Origin: JBFHNV01 sp965365655
GTDB lineage: Bacteria; Pseudomonadota; Gammaproteobacteria; HK1
Direction: 5' to 3'
NCBI GenBank assembly: GCA_965365655.1
Contig: CBDUCN010000055.1
Span: 1 to 20,589, forward strand
Length of the DNA stretch: 20,589 bases
The number at the start of each line of letters is the position of its first letter. Positions within the stretch are counted from its first letter, which is position 1. Shown here piece by piece: positions 14,201 to 20,198 of this stretch. The translations under genes and the position numbers were made by a program. Below the pieces are notes generated by a model, which did no database searches, was not told the origin of the DNA, and saw only the letters and a list, made by a program, of their open reading frames with translations.

Positions 14201-14872
14201 GAGGCGCACTACGAGCTGCTGGTGCGCATGCGCGGCGAGGACGGTGCGCTGATCCCGCCGGGGCAGTTCCTGCCGGCGGCGGAGCGCTACAACCTCACGG
14301 GGCGGCTGGACCGCTGGGTGGTGCGCCACGCGTTCGCGGCGCTCGCCGGGTCGCCGGTGCGCGCCGCGGGGTCGGACGTGTGCTCGATCAATCTCTCCGG
14401 CCACTCGCTGGGCGACGACGAGTTCCTGGCCTTCGTCATCGAGGAGTTCGAGCGCAGCGGCGTCGCGCCCGGACGGATCGTGTTCGAGGTGACCGAGACC
14501 GCCGCGATCTCGAACCTCGCACGGGCGTCGCGCTTCATGGGCGCGCTGAAGGACATCGGGTGCCGCTTCGCGCTCGACGACTTCGGCAGCGGCCTGTCCT
14601 CGTTCGGCTACCTGAAGACGCTGCCGGTGGACTTCCTGAAGATCGACGGCATGTTCGTGAAGGACATCCTGGTCGATCCCATCGATCACGCGATGGTGAA
14701 GTGCATCAACGAGATCGGGCACGTGATGGGCAAGCGCACGATCGCGGAGTTCGTCGAGAACGACGCGGTGCGCGAGCGCCTCGCGGCGCTGGGCGTGGAC
14801 TACGTGCAGGGCTACGGTGTCGGGCGTCCGGTGCCGTTCCCGTCCGCCGGGGCGCTGCGCAAGGCGTCCTGA
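11282..14872 (+). CDS. Membrane GGDEF-EAL c-di-GMP protein with periplasmic sensor and three PAS domains
   Basis: The 1196-residue protein would make and break cyclic di-GMP at the inner membrane. It has an N-terminal signal/anchor (WVAALVLAVACAPAGAGAQA) and a periplasmic ABC-substrate-binding-like domain starting KRVLLLFSYHP (about 35-340). A TM helix at about 346-370 is followed by three PAS domains (about 383-500, 507-630, 643-765). Next come GGDEF (motif GGDEF at 846-850) and EAL (ELL at 978-980). The cyclase is intact: DLDQFKVIND, GDELL, and the inhibitory RxxD site (RRAD) five residues before GGDEF. The EAL domain keeps SINLSG, FEVTETA, DDFGSG, LKIDG, AEFVE and QGYGVGRP, so phosphodiesterase activity is plausible. 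The GTG at 11282 has GGAGG just upstream and begins the signal peptide; an earlier in-frame start would bury it behind 37 residues. A sigma-28 promoter precedes it. Confidence 0.93.
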   Translation: MRATGWRTWVAALVLAVACAPAGAGAQAPADLAGKRVLLLFSYHPTFVTSQPILRTLLSALEPRGVALDVEYMDSKRHPDAVAQDSFAAGLAHRLSARRPYDVVLASDDNALRFARAHRTTVLRGAPVVFLAVNDLATAFAMDRDPHVTGVVEHVSLAETVRLAHALDPGLREVVAVVDGTPSGRGDEQAFRALGPELDGVRLRVLSAADRSWDELAVELAALDSDRAVLRLALFRDARGTVRSFASAIGLLVEHAPVPVYALRKHGIGIGTAGGVVVDFEAQAREAARLALAILEGAPAASLPVTRDSPNVTTVDARVLERFAIPLSRVPAGSVVINPPSDAPRAGLAPALLAVVGLLSLLVMFLVVQVVRRRRAEALAHQGRERFRSMVEGSLHGVLIHRNRVPVFANQAYADILGYDSPEELLALGDVERFYAAHEHARLRGYQEARVGGRDAPSEYDFEAVRKDGSIVVLHNVVHRTRWNGEVATQHNVVDVTARAHAARLLRESEERYRSLVENAAEAIVVLDADAGRFVDANDNALALFGVTREKLMTLDPGAVSPPEQPCGRSSRDMAGELVARAVAGERVMFEWTHRTADGRDVPTEIRLVRLPSSSRRLVRGSITDISERLAAQQALLTKSGQLEATLENTDQGISMVDAELTMVAFNQRFLELLEFPPERFSPGDPFEKFIRYNAERGEYGPGDVEAQVRERVALAARAEHHRFTRTRPDGTVLEIRGRPLPGGGFVTTYTDITETHRLSQQLSHQARHDALTDLLNRREFERQLARLLDSARDGRVEHALCYLDLDQFKVINDTCGHLAGDELLRQLGATLRAQVRRADVLARLGGDEFGVLLEDCSLDEAQRVASVLRSAVEEFRFSWEDKSFRVGVSIGLVPVTAASGTEADLLSAADAACYAAKDQGRNRIHLYTEDDADLASRQGEMHWVVRLQHALEEDRLCLEQQPIVALDPARGGEAHYELLVRMRGEDGALIPPGQFLPAAERYNLTGRLDRWVVRHAFAALAGSPVRAAGSDVCSINLSGHSLGDDEFLAFVIEEFERSGVAPGRIVFEVTETAAISNLARASRFMGALKDIGCRFALDDFGSGLSSFGYLKTLPVDFLKIDGMFVKDILVDPIDHAMVKCINEIGHVMGKRTIAEFVENDAVRERLAALGVDYVQGYGVGRPVPFPSAGALRKAS

Positions 14873-14905
14873 GCGCGTGCCGCCAACGGCCTGACCGGCG
14901 CGCGG

Positions 14906-14926
14906 GCCGCGCCGCGGCGGCGCGGC
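14906..14926 (+). terminator. GC-only hairpin after the GGDEF-EAL gene
   Basis: GCCGCGCCG (14906-14914) pairs perfectly with CGGCGCGGC (14918-14926) around a 3-base loop. It begins 33 bases after the sensor gene's stop. The following TGCTATCGTT is not a proper T-run, so a Rho-independent role is uncertain. It also sits directly against the -10-like element of the next gene. Confidence 0.4.
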
Positions 14927-14935
14927 TGCTATCGT
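14927..14935 (+). promoter_or_regulatory. Possible extended -10 promoter element for the aminotransferase gene
   Basis: TGCTATCGT has the TGn extension followed by TATCGT, a four-of-six match to TATAAT. It is the only AT-containing patch in the intergenic region and lies 32 bases before the GTG start, which would give a leader of about 26 bases. No -35 hexamer is visible because the upstream DNA is the GC-only hairpin. Confidence 0.35.
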
Positions 14936-14967
14936 TGGGCACGAGCCCGTGCCCGTAGAGCCGCCCC

Positions 14968-15918
14968 GTGCCGCAGCCCGAACCACCGCCCACGCCGTTC
15001 GCCGACGGCGCCGCGTTCGTCGACGGCGAATACGTGCCCGTCGCCGACGCGCGCCTGCCGGTGCTGGACTGGGGCTTCACGCGCTCCGACGTCACCTACG
15101 ACGTCGTGTCGGTGTGGAACGGCAGCTTCTTCCGCCTCGACGAGCACCTCGATCGCTTCGCGCGCTCGTGCGCCGCGCTGCGGCTGGACCCGGGGCTGGA
15201 CCGCGGCGCCATCGCCCGCGTGCTCGCGGAGTGCGTGCGCCGCGCGGGGCTGCGCGACGCCTACGTCGAGATGGCGTGCACGCGCGGCGTGCCGCAGCCG
15301 GGCTCGCGGGACCCGCGCACCTGCAGCAATCGATTCCTCGCGTTCGCCGTGCCGTACGTGTGGATCATGCCCCCCGGGAAGCAGGCCGAGGGCGGCCACC
15401 TGCACGTGTCCGACATCCCGCGCATCGCGCCGTCCTCGGTGGACCCGACCGCGAAGAACTTCCACTGGGGCGACCTCACGCGCGGGCTGTTCCAGGCGCT
15501 GGACCGCGGCGCCGACACGGTGGTGCTGGTGGACATGGACGGCTGCGTGTCCGAGGGGCCGGGCTTCAACGTGTTCTGCGTGCGCGACGGGCGGGTGACG
15601 ACGCCGCACGGGACGGTGCTGGAGGGGATCACGCGGCTCACGGTGCGCGAGCTGTGCGCGGAGCTGGGGGTCCCGTACGCGCATGCCCGGATCACGCCCG
15701 ACGAGCTTCGCGACGCCGACGAGGTGTTCCTGTCCTCCACCGCCGGCGGCGTGCTGCCGATCTCGCGCGTGGACGACCGCGTCCTCAGCAACGGCCGGCC
15801 CGGCCCGATCACGACGCGCATCCGCGAGCGCTACTGGCAGTGGCATGCCGAAGGCCGCCACGCGACGCCGGTGGACTACGGCGACGGGCCGCCGGCGACG
15901 GAGGCCGCGGGGCAGTGA
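14968..15918 (+). CDS. Class IV PLP aminotransferase, (R)-amine transaminase-like
   Basis: The 316-residue enzyme has fold-type IV of PLP proteins, shared by branched-chain and D-amino-acid aminotransferases. The Schiff-base lysine is Lys163 in DPTAKNFHWGDL, and Glu196 in SEGPGFN is the conserved pyridine-N partner. STAGGVLPI binds the cofactor phosphate. SDVTYDVVSVWNG-FFRLDEH (40-60), YVEMACTRG (99-107) and the Lys163 segment closely resemble fungal (R)-selective amine transaminases as I remember them. It may therefore transfer an amino group between an (R)-amine or a D-amino acid and a keto acid; a branched-chain or D-alanine enzyme is the alternative. The start is GTG at 14968, with a weak TAGAG upstream. 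Its TGA overlaps the next gene's GTG (GTGA, 15915-15918), so the pair is translationally coupled. Confidence 0.87.
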   Translation: MPQPEPPPTPFADGAAFVDGEYVPVADARLPVLDWGFTRSDVTYDVVSVWNGSFFRLDEHLDRFARSCAALRLDPGLDRGAIARVLAECVRRAGLRDAYVEMACTRGVPQPGSRDPRTCSNRFLAFAVPYVWIMPPGKQAEGGHLHVSDIPRIAPSSVDPTAKNFHWGDLTRGLFQALDRGADTVVLVDMDGCVSEGPGFNVFCVRDGRVTTPHGTVLEGITRLTVRELCAELGVPYAHARITPDELRDADEVFLSSTAGGVLPISRVDDRVLSNGRPGPITTRIRERYWQWHAEGRHATPVDYGDGPPATEAAGQ

Positions 15919-16370
15919 CCATCTGGGTCGATGCGGACGCCTGTCCGCGCCCGATCAAGGACATCCTGTTCCGCGCCGCCGAGCGCACGGGCGAGCAGCT
16001 CAATCTCGTCGCGAATCACGCGATGAGCGTGCCGCGCCGCCCGAACGTGCGCCTGGTGCAGGTGGCCGGCGGCTTCGACGTCGCCGACGACACGATCATG
16101 GAGCGCGTCGCCGCCGGCGATCTCGTGATCACGGCCGACATCCCGCTCGCCGCGGCCGTGATCGAGCGCGGCGCCGACGCGATCAACCCGCGTGGCGAGC
16201 GCTACTCGACCGAGACCATCCGCGGCCTGCTGAACATGCGCGACTTCATGGACACGATGCGCGCGAGCGGCGTGGTCACCGGCGGCCCGCCGCCGCTGTC
16301 GCAGGCCGACCGGCAGGCGTTCGCCGGGCAGCTCGACCGCTGGCTGACGTCGAGGCGCGCGGGCGCGTAG
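15915..16370 (+). CDS. YaiI/YqxD family protein (DUF188)
   Basis: The 151-residue protein matches the UPF0178/DUF188 family. It has the N-terminal IWVDADACPRPIKDILFRAAER, then VAGGFDVADDTI, DLVITADIPLAA and a C-terminal NMRDFMDTMR segment. The conserved acidic residues (DADACP, ADD, TADIP) are arranged as in PIN-like nuclease folds. The biological role of the family is not established. The GTG start at 15915 shares four bases with the preceding stop, and GGAGG about ten bases upstream supports it. The length equals the family norm, so the gene is complete. The overlap implies co-expression with the aminotransferase but not necessarily a shared pathway. Confidence 0.9.
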   Translation: MTIWVDADACPRPIKDILFRAAERTGEQLNLVANHAMSVPRRPNVRLVQVAGGFDVADDTIMERVAAGDLVITADIPLAAAVIERGADAINPRGERYSTETIRGLLNMRDFMDTMRASGVVTGGPPPLSQADRQAFAGQLDRWLTSRRAGA

Positions 16371-16376
16371 ATACCC

Positions 16377-16393
16377 GCTCGTCGACGGCGAGC
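16377..16393 (+). terminator. Weak hairpin after the DUF188 gene
   Basis: GCTCGTC and GGCGAGC fold into a 7-bp stem with one G-T pair and a 3-base loop, starting six bases past the stop. No T-run follows. A second short palindrome, GCCGACGTCGGC (16422-16433), lies in the same 169-base convergent gap. Either could help end transcription between the convergent DUF188 and beta-CASP genes, but evidence is thin. Confidence 0.25.
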
Positions 16394-16539
16394 ACCGCGC
16401 GCGTCCGGGGTCATTCCCTCCGCCGACGTCGGCTAAGGGCCGGGGAGGGGGCAGGGAACAAGAGGCCGCCGTTTCCGCAGCCAGCCGCGATCAAGCATGG
16501 TCGCGATCGGCGATGCGGAGCCACGGCCCGCGCGCCGGC

Positions 16540-17964
16540 TCAGGCGAGGGCGATGGCCTTGCCGCGCACCGTGGGTGAGCCCTCCCACCCGAGCTCGCGG
16601 TGCAGGCGCGCGGCGAGCGCGTCGATGGCGTCGGGCTCGCCGTGCACCAGCCACAGCTTCGGCCGCGGCCGCGCGGCCGCGGCCCAGGCCGTGAGCTGAT
16701 CCTGGCCGGCGTGCGCCGAGAAGCCGCCCAGGGTGTGCACCGACGCGTGCACCGCGATGTCCTCGCCCAGCAGCCGCAGCCGGCGCGCACCCTCCACCAG
16801 CGCGCGGCCCGGGGTGCGCGCGGCCTGGAAGCCGCAGATCACCACGTGCGCCTCGCGCCGCCACAGGTTGTACTTCAGGTGGTGGCGCACGCGCCCGCCG
16901 GTGCACATGCCGCTGCCGGCGATGATCACCGCGCCGCCGCCGATGCGGTTGATCTCCATCGACTGCTCGGTGCTCTCGCTGAAGCGCAGCGCCGGCAGCC
17001 AGCCCTTCAGGCCCTGTCCGCGCAGCTCGTCGCGCTCGGTGCGGTCGAACAGGTTCATGTGGCGCTCGTAGGCGCGCGTCGCGGCGATCGCCATCGGGCT
17101 GTCCAGGAACACCTGTGCCTGCGGCAGGCGGCCCTCGCGCTCGAGCTGCCCCAGCACGTAGAGCAGTTCCTGGGTGCGTCCGACGGCGAACGCCGGGATG
17201 ATCACGTTGCCGCCGCCGGCATGCGCGTCGGCCAGGATCCCGGCGAGCTGCTCGCGGGACTCGGCCACCGTGCGGTGGTTGCGGTCGCCGTAGGTGGATT
17301 CCAGCAGCAGCAGGTCCGCCTCCGGCGGCGGCTCCGGATCGCGCAGCAGCACCGTGTCGCTGTTGCCCAGGTCGCCGGAGAACGCGAGCCGGGTGGTGCC
17401 GTGCGCGTGCTCGACGCGCAGGCTGACGATCGCCGAGCCGAGGATGTGGCCGGCGTCGCGGCAGCGAAGATGCACTCCCGCGGCCACCTCCACGTCGGCG
17501 TGGTAGTCCACGGGCACCAGCAGCGCCAGCGCGCTGCGCGCGTCGTCGATGCCGTACAGCGGCTCGACCAGCGCCTTGCCGGCGCGGCGGCGCCACTTGT
17601 TCTCCCACTGCGCGTCGCGCTCCTGCAGGTGCGCCGCGTCCTGCCACATGATCGCGACGAGGTCGCAGGTGGCGTGGGTCGCGTACACCGGGCCCCGGTA
17701 GCCGTCGCGCACCAGCTTCGGAACCAGCCCGGAGTGGTCCAGGTGGGCGTGGGACAGCACGACCGCGTCGAGATCGCGCGGCGCCACCGGCCAGCGCCGG
17801 CGATTGCGCGCCTCCACGTTCGGGCCGCCCTGGAACAGCCCGCATTCCAGCAGCAGGCGTGCGCGGCCGGTCTCGATCAGGTAGCACGAGCCGGTGACCT
17901 CGCCGGCGGCGCCCAGCGGCGTGATGCGCGGCGCCCCGGGGGCGCGCTTGCGGCGGGCGGGCAT
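16540..17964 (-). CDS. MBL-fold beta-CASP RNA-processing exonuclease/RNase
   Basis: The 474-residue protein is a metallo-beta-lactamase-fold nuclease of the beta-CASP group (CPSF-73/TTHA0252-like), which cleaves RNA using two zinc ions. Metal-binding motifs are complete: HAHLDH (72-77), DAGHILGSA with the motif 3 His, and FSGDLGNSD with the motif 4 Asp. The beta-CASP markers are ESTYGDR, GSGMCTGGR, HTLGGFSAHA (motif B His) and the terminal LVHGEPDA (motif C His). The ATG at 17964 has AGGAG nine bases upstream; an ATG at 18000 would add 12 residues without family resemblance. The basic N-terminus (PARRKRAPG) may contact RNA. It faces the DUF188 gene tail to tail and is divergent from the substrate-binding protein gene. 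No operon partner is visible. Confidence 0.93.
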   Translation of the reverse strand: MPARRKRAPGAPRITPLGAAGEVTGSCYLIETGRARLLLECGLFQGGPNVEARNRRRWPVAPRDLDAVVLSHAHLDHSGLVPKLVRDGYRGPVYATHATCDLVAIMWQDAAHLQERDAQWENKWRRRAGKALVEPLYGIDDARSALALLVPVDYHADVEVAAGVHLRCRDAGHILGSAIVSLRVEHAHGTTRLAFSGDLGNSDTVLLRDPEPPPEADLLLLESTYGDRNHRTVAESREQLAGILADAHAGGGNVIIPAFAVGRTQELLYVLGQLEREGRLPQAQVFLDSPMAIAATRAYERHMNLFDRTERDELRGQGLKGWLPALRFSESTEQSMEINRIGGGAVIIAGSGMCTGGRVRHHLKYNLWRREAHVVICGFQAARTPGRALVEGARRLRLLGEDIAVHASVHTLGGFSAHAGQDQLTAWAAAARPRPKLWLVHGEPDAIDALAARLHRELGWEGSPTVRGKAIALA

Positions 17965-18125
17965 GGACGCGTGCTCCTGATCGCGGACGGGTGCGCGCAA
18001 CGATACCGGTTGCCGGCGCGCGGCGCGCGGCGCATCCGGCGCCGCGTCGGCACGCGGCCGCCGTCACGCCGCGGGAGATCCGTCTCCGATGAATGTTTGG
18101 TTAGCCTGATTGCGTGGACGCCGCC

Positions 18126-18145
18126 GCCGATCCAATCTGATCGGC
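18126..18145. repeat. 7-bp inverted repeat beside the AT-rich patch, operator-like
   Basis: GCCGATC (18126-18132) and GATCGGC (18139-18145) are exact complements around CAATCT. It lies 16 bases after the AT-rich patch that probably contains a promoter, where a dimeric regulator would be expected to bind. This role is inferred from position and symmetry only. Confidence 0.4.
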
Positions 18146-18290
18146 ACAGGCGCGCGGTCCCGCGCGCCCCGCACCGCGAGAGGTTCGTCAGCAGGCCAGC
18201 GGGCCCCTGAACCCAGGCGCCGTCCCGATTCCGCGCGACGCGCCGCCTTCGCATCGAAGCCGCCGCACGGCTGCCAGCCGACCACGTCCC

Positions 18291-18312
18291 GCGCCCGGCG
18301 ATCGCCGGGCGC
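18291..18312. repeat. 22-bp perfect palindrome without spacer
   Basis: The sequence GCGCCCGGCGA and its exact complement meet with no loop, giving an uninterrupted 22-base palindrome centred on GCGATCGC. It is 126 bases upstream of the substrate-binding protein start. GC-rich DNA gives short palindromes by chance, but 11 bp per arm is long. It could form a hairpin in the leader RNA or be a protein-binding site. Confidence 0.45.
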
Positions 18313-18438
18313 CGGAGGTGGGCGTGCGCACGCCTGCGGCGCGCTCACCCGAGAACCGGAAGGCGCGGCCACGGCCGTGCCGTCCGCCGTGGGCCGCGGC
18401 ACGGCCCTTGACCGCCTCTACACATCGGAGAGACACGA

Positions 18439-20070
18439 ATGAACGCGAACCAGCGCGCCGTCGGCGGCGCGATCCTCATCGGCCTTGTCGCGGCGGCCAC
18501 GACGCCCGCCGCGTCGGCCGACCCGCCCGCTCGCGGCGGCATCTTCACCTTCATGGTGGCCAGCGAGATCCCGTCCTACGACATGCACCGGGAGACCACC
18601 TTCGGCGTGGTGCACCCGGTCGCGCCGTTCTACAGCCTGCTGATCCGCATCAACCCGGACAACCCGTCGGCGGCGGACGACTTCCAGTGCGACGTGTGCG
18701 AGGGCGCGGTGCCCGAGGCCACGGAGGGCGGCACCCTCTACACCTTCAGGATCCGCAAGGACATCACCTTCCACGACGGCACGCCGCTCAGCGCGCGCGA
18801 CGTGGTCGCGACGTTCAACAAGATCATCTTCCCGCCGCAGGACGTGCCCAGCTCGCGCAAGGCGCAGTTCCCGATGGTGGAGTCGATCGCGATGCCCGAC
18901 GACTACACGGTCAGCTTCAAGCTGAAGTACCCGTCGGGCGCGTTCCTGCCGGCGCTGGCCACGCCGTTCAACGCCATCTACTCGGCGAGGGACATCGAGA
19001 AGGGCTACGACTGGCACACGAAGAACATCAACGGCACCGGGCCGTTCATGTTCGTGCAGCAGCAACCGGGAGCGTTCACCGAGGCGAAGCGCTACCCGCG
19101 CTACCACCACGTGGGCGAGGACGGCAAGCCGCTGCCGTACCTGGACGGCTACAAGGCGATCCAGGCGCCTAAGGAGGCGGTGCGCGTGCAGGCCATCCGC
19201 GGCAACCGCGCCGCGATCGAGTTCCGCGGTCTGTCGCCGAACTCGCGTGACACGCTGGTCGCGGCCCTCGGCGACAAGATCACGGTCCAGGAGAGCGACT
19301 GGAACTGCGTGCTGCTGGTGACCCCGAATCACAAGAAGGCGCCGTTCGACGATCCGCGCGTGCGCCGTGCGCTGACGCTGTCCCTCGACCGCTGGGGCGG
19401 CAGCGAGCCGCTGTCGAAGATCGCGATCGTCAAGCGCGTCGGCGGCGTCGTGTTTCCCGGTCACCCGCTCGCGGCCAGCACCGAGGAGCTGCAGCAGATC
19501 GCGGGCTACGGCGCCGACATCGAGAAGTCGCGCGAGGAGGCGAGGAAGCTGCTGGCCGAGGCCGGCCACCCCGGGCTCGCGTTCGAGCTCAGCAACCGAG
19601 GCGTCGACCAGCCGTACAAGGTGGTGGGCACGTGGCTGGTGGACCAGTGGTCCAAGGTCGGCATGAAGGCCACGCAGCAGGTGATGCCCACCGGCCCGTT
19701 CTACGACAAGCTGCGCAAGAAGCGCGACTTCGACGTGTCGATGGACTTCAACTGCCAGTCGCTGGTGAACCCGCTCGCCGACGTTTCGAAGTTCGTCGGC
19801 AGCGCGCCGAACAACTACGCGCAGTTCGACGACAAGCCCATCGAGGACCTGTACGACCGCATGAATCGCACCGCCGACACCGCCGAGCAGTACCGCCTGA
19901 TGCGCGAGTTCGAGAAGCGGGTGCTGGACGACGAGGCGACGCAGTTCGTCACGCTGTGGTGGTACCGCATCGTGCCGCACCGCTCGTACGTGCGGGGCTG
20001 GAAGATCTCGCCCAGCCACTACCTCAACCAGCAGCTCGACACCGTCTGGCTGGATCCCACCCGGATGTAG
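18439..20070 (+). CDS. ABC transporter substrate-binding protein, family 5 (peptide/nickel/opine type)
   Basis: The 543-residue protein is a periplasmic solute-binding protein of the DppA/OppA cluster. It begins with a Sec signal peptide (hydrophobic AILIGLVAAATTPAASA, cleavage after ASA near residue 27). The family 5 hallmark GGTLYTFRIRKDITFHDGTPLSARDVV is present, followed by INGTGPFMF and DPRVRRALTLSLDR. The usual ligands are peptides, opines, nickel or other amphipathic solutes; this ligand is unknown. GGAGAG lies six bases upstream of the ATG. No permease or ATPase gene follows, because the next gene is convergent. It is thus an orphan binding protein serving a transporter encoded elsewhere, or one encoded beyond the window. 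Two terminators follow the stop. Confidence 0.92.
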   Translation: MNANQRAVGGAILIGLVAAATTPAASADPPARGGIFTFMVASEIPSYDMHRETTFGVVHPVAPFYSLLIRINPDNPSAADDFQCDVCEGAVPEATEGGTLYTFRIRKDITFHDGTPLSARDVVATFNKIIFPPQDVPSSRKAQFPMVESIAMPDDYTVSFKLKYPSGAFLPALATPFNAIYSARDIEKGYDWHTKNINGTGPFMFVQQQPGAFTEAKRYPRYHHVGEDGKPLPYLDGYKAIQAPKEAVRVQAIRGNRAAIEFRGLSPNSRDTLVAALGDKITVQESDWNCVLLVTPNHKKAPFDDPRVRRALTLSLDRWGGSEPLSKIAIVKRVGGVVFPGHPLAASTEELQQIAGYGADIEKSREEARKLLAEAGHPGLAFELSNRGVDQPYKVVGTWLVDQWSKVGMKATQQVMPTGPFYDKLRKKRDFDVSMDFNCQSLVNPLADVSKFVGSAPNNYAQFDDKPIEDLYDRMNRTADTAEQYRLMREFEKRVLDDEATQFVTLWWYRIVPHRSYVRGWKISPSHYLNQQLDTVWLDPTRM

Positions 20071-20087
20071 TCGCGCCGCGTCGGTCT

Positions 20088-20121
20088 GCGGCCGGGGGCG
20101 GGTCAGCCCGCCCCCGGCCGC
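20088..20121 (+). terminator. 15-bp GC stem-loop downstream of the substrate-binding protein gene
   Basis: GCGGCCGGGGGCGGG (20088-20102) pairs perfectly with CCCGCCCCCGGCCGC (20107-20121) around the loop TCAG. It starts 17 bases past the stop. The sequence after it (CTCGTTCC) is only weakly T-rich. It forms the first half of a tandem arrangement with the terminator at 20144-20176. Confidence 0.6.
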
Positions 20122-20143
20122 CTCGTTCCGGCGCCGAAGCCGG

Positions 20144-20176
20144 AAAAAAGAAGGGGCAGCCGAGGCTGCCCCTTTT
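20144..20176. terminator. Bidirectional intrinsic terminator
   Basis: AAGGGGCAGCC (20151-20161) and GGCTGCCCCTT (20164-20174) form a strong stem. It is preceded by AAAAAA (20144-20149), which is a U-run for the minus-strand transcript, and ends in TTTT (20173-20176) for the plus strand. It separates two convergent genes and should stop transcription from both directions. This is the best terminator in the window. Confidence 0.88.
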
Positions 20177-20198
20177 CGGTTGCGTCGCGGAAGACCCG

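Larger units (their letters stand above)
17965..18438. other. Divergent intergenic region with two palindromes
   Basis: I see no convincing gene in these 474 bases; small frames here give Arg/Ala/Gly-rich nonsense. The region must contain the promoters for the beta-CASP nuclease (minus) and the substrate-binding protein (plus). A relatively AT-rich patch (GAATGTTTGGTTAGCCTGAT, 18090-18109) is the best promoter candidate, though I cannot fix hexamers. Two inverted repeats (18126-18145 and 18291-18312) are listed separately. A GGAGAG ribosome binding site at 18427-18432 serves the gene at 18439. Confidence 0.5.

Noticed and set aside
13124..14986. 620-codon antisense frame over the GGDEF and EAL domains
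   Set aside because: It mirrors well-conserved catalytic domains and has no recognisable protein features.
18188..18436. 82-codon minus-strand frame in the spacer before the solute-binding protein
   Set aside because: The translation is Arg/Gly/Ala-rich low-complexity sequence with no motif, and the frame spans the 22-bp palindrome.
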